The notes under the pieces: generated by a model
Seen by the model: the letters and a program-made list of their open reading frames with translations, nothing else
Database searches by the model: none
Told to the model about the DNA's origin: nothing
Assembly (NCBI RefSeq): GCF_000511355.1
Contig: NC_023135.1
Coordinates: forward strand, 2,134,371 to 2,198,370
DNA from: Leisingera methylohalidivorans DSM 14336
Lineage (GTDB): Bacteria; Pseudomonadota; Alphaproteobacteria; Rhodobacterales; Rhodobacteraceae
Direction: 5' to 3'
DNA length: 64,000 bases
Translations under genes and position numbers: made by a program
In this document: one piece after another, positions 63,133 to 64,000 of the stretch
How the letters are laid out: each line of letters begins with the position of its first letter
Position numbering within the stretch: the first letter of the stretch is position 1

Positions 63133-64000
63133 TCAGTACAAGCCGCCGGAGCTGATGGTGCCGAAGGTCGCCTTGGGCCCCAGCACGGCGGTGCCGCCGC
63201 TGGACGTCGTGACCTTGCGGCCGGACTCCTGCACTTCCTCGATCAGAGGCAGGTTCGATCCCATCGCAAAGCCGCCATCATAGGTGAGGCCGAAGATCGG
63301 TTCGGCACCGTCGCGGAAATACTCCGCCACCACATAGGCGCCTGACGCATTGTCGGGCAGCCGTGCGCCGGTATAGCGGTCGATCTTGATGAAATGGCCG
63401 CCTTCCGGCACGTCAAAGGGGCCGCCGCCGAATTTCTCGGTCGCCTTTTTCATGAACTGCTGGAACACCGGGCCGCACATGGTGCCGCCATAAGCGCCGC
63501 GGCCCATCGGGCGGGGCTGGTCATAGCCCATGTAGCAGCCGGCCACGATGTTGGAGGTGAAGCCGACAAACCAGACATCACGGGAATCGTTGGTGGTGCC
63601 GGTCTTGCCCGCAGTGGGCACCGGCAGGTTGATCACGCTCGACGCGGTGCCGCGGTCGACCACGCCCCGCAGCATCGAGGTCAGCTGATAAGCGGTGATC
63701 GGATCCATCACCTGCTCCCGGTCGGTGACAATCCGCGGCGCATGGCCGGGGGCCAGATCGGGGTCGGCGCATTCGACACAGTCGCGGTCGTCATGCCGGT
63801 AGATTGTGCGCCCGAAACGGTCCTGCACCCGGTCGACCAGTGTCGGCTTCACCCGTTCGCCGCCATTGGCGAACATCGCATAGGCCGCCACCATCTTGTA
63901 AAGCGTGGTCTCCTCCGCCCCCAGCGAGTTGGCAAGGAAGGTGCCCATGTTGTCATAGACGCCAAAGCGTTCGGCATAGCCCGCAACCACCGGCATGCCG
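63133..64000 (-). CDS. Class A penicillin-binding protein, C-terminal part (window edge)
   Basis: The gene continues beyond 64000. The visible 289 residues are the transpeptidase C-terminus of a PBP1A-type protein: YKMVAAYAMFANGG, KTGTTNDSRDVWFVGFTSNIVAGCYMGYD with the KTG box, and a C-terminal tail. It polymerises and cross-links peptidoglycan. Gene symbol likely mrcA but the glycosyltransferase domain lies outside. Confidence 0.92.
   Translation of the reverse strand, partial: GMPVVAGYAERFGVYDNMGTFLANSLGAEETTLYKMVAAYAMFANGGERVKPTLVDRVQDRFGRTIYRHDDRDCVECADPDLAPGHAPRIVTDREQVMDPITAYQLTSMLRGVVDRGTASSVINLPVPTAGKTGTTNDSRDVWFVGFTSNIVAGCYMGYDQPRPMGRGAYGGTMCGPVFQQFMKKATEKFGGGPFDVPEGGHFIKIDRYTGARLPDNASGAYVVAEYFRDGAEPIFGLTYDGGFAMGSNLPLIEEVQESGRKVTTSSGGTAVLGPKATFGTISSGGLY

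Overview
The window is a high-GC alphaproteobacterial chromosome segment, most likely from the Rhodobacteraceae (Roseobacter group: Leisingera, Phaeobacter or Ruegeria type). This is inferred from the chromosomal genes: bpt, a large TRAP transporter set, ilvBN behind a peptide attenuator, prfB, a PBP1A gene and a GTA-type holin. No 16S gene or tRNA is present to fix the species.

About two thirds of the window (364..43584) reads as one transposable, Mu-like prophage. Its ends carry six copies of an 18-bp site (consensus TGCAAnnnGAAGTGTCCC): two at the left end and four, in the opposite orientation, at the right end. The outermost copies both sit 6 bp inside a terminal TG/CA. No 5-bp target duplication could be found, so the exact ends are a strong proposal rather than proof. 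Gene order from the repressor onward follows Mu: repressor (-), early regulator, small early genes, ParB-like protein, transposase A, ATPase B, GemA, a Mor-like activator, lysis genes, terminase, DUF935 portal, F-like head protein, gpG, protease/scaffold, capsid, gp36, gp37. The tail is siphoviral and GTA-like: tube, frameshifted chaperone, tape measure, distal tail/hub proteins, NlpC/P60 peptidase, giant tip protein, fibre. Two identical 18-bp dyads stand before the lysis module and before the protease/capsid module.

The prophage carries cargo at both ends. The left arm (about 0.4-7.4 kb, AT-richer) holds a broken resolvase, an IS5-family element inserted in the stop codon of a small secreted-protein gene, an 802-residue SIR2-protein kinase fusion (candidate anti-phage defence protein), a copy of a 148-bp palindromic repeat, and a luxR-luxI pair with two near-identical lux-box palindromes. 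One lux box lies in the luxR/repressor intergenic region beside an undescribed 53-codon ORF. The right arm (41.3-43.3 kb) occupies the place of Mu com-mom. It encodes a Com-like zinc-finger protein, a 61-residue protein, an ABC-ATPase/GNAT acyltransferase fusion and a formyltransferase-like protein, and is a candidate DNA-hypermodification cassette. Together these make a Mu-like phage with quorum sensing, a candidate defence gene and a candidate DNA-modification system.

Beyond 43.6 kb the DNA is ordinary chromosome: DUF2852 and RDD membrane proteins, bpt and a VOC protein; a TRAP transporter (dctM-dctQ-dctP, minus strand) next to a cache histidine kinase/NarL-type regulator pair; a lytic transglycosylase; a two-gene unit (2OG-Fe oxygenase and glycan-like protein); ilvB-ilvN with a readable leader peptide and attenuator; an XRE regulator; a DUF2189 membrane protein; prfB; and the 3' part of a class A penicillin-binding protein gene cut by the window edge.
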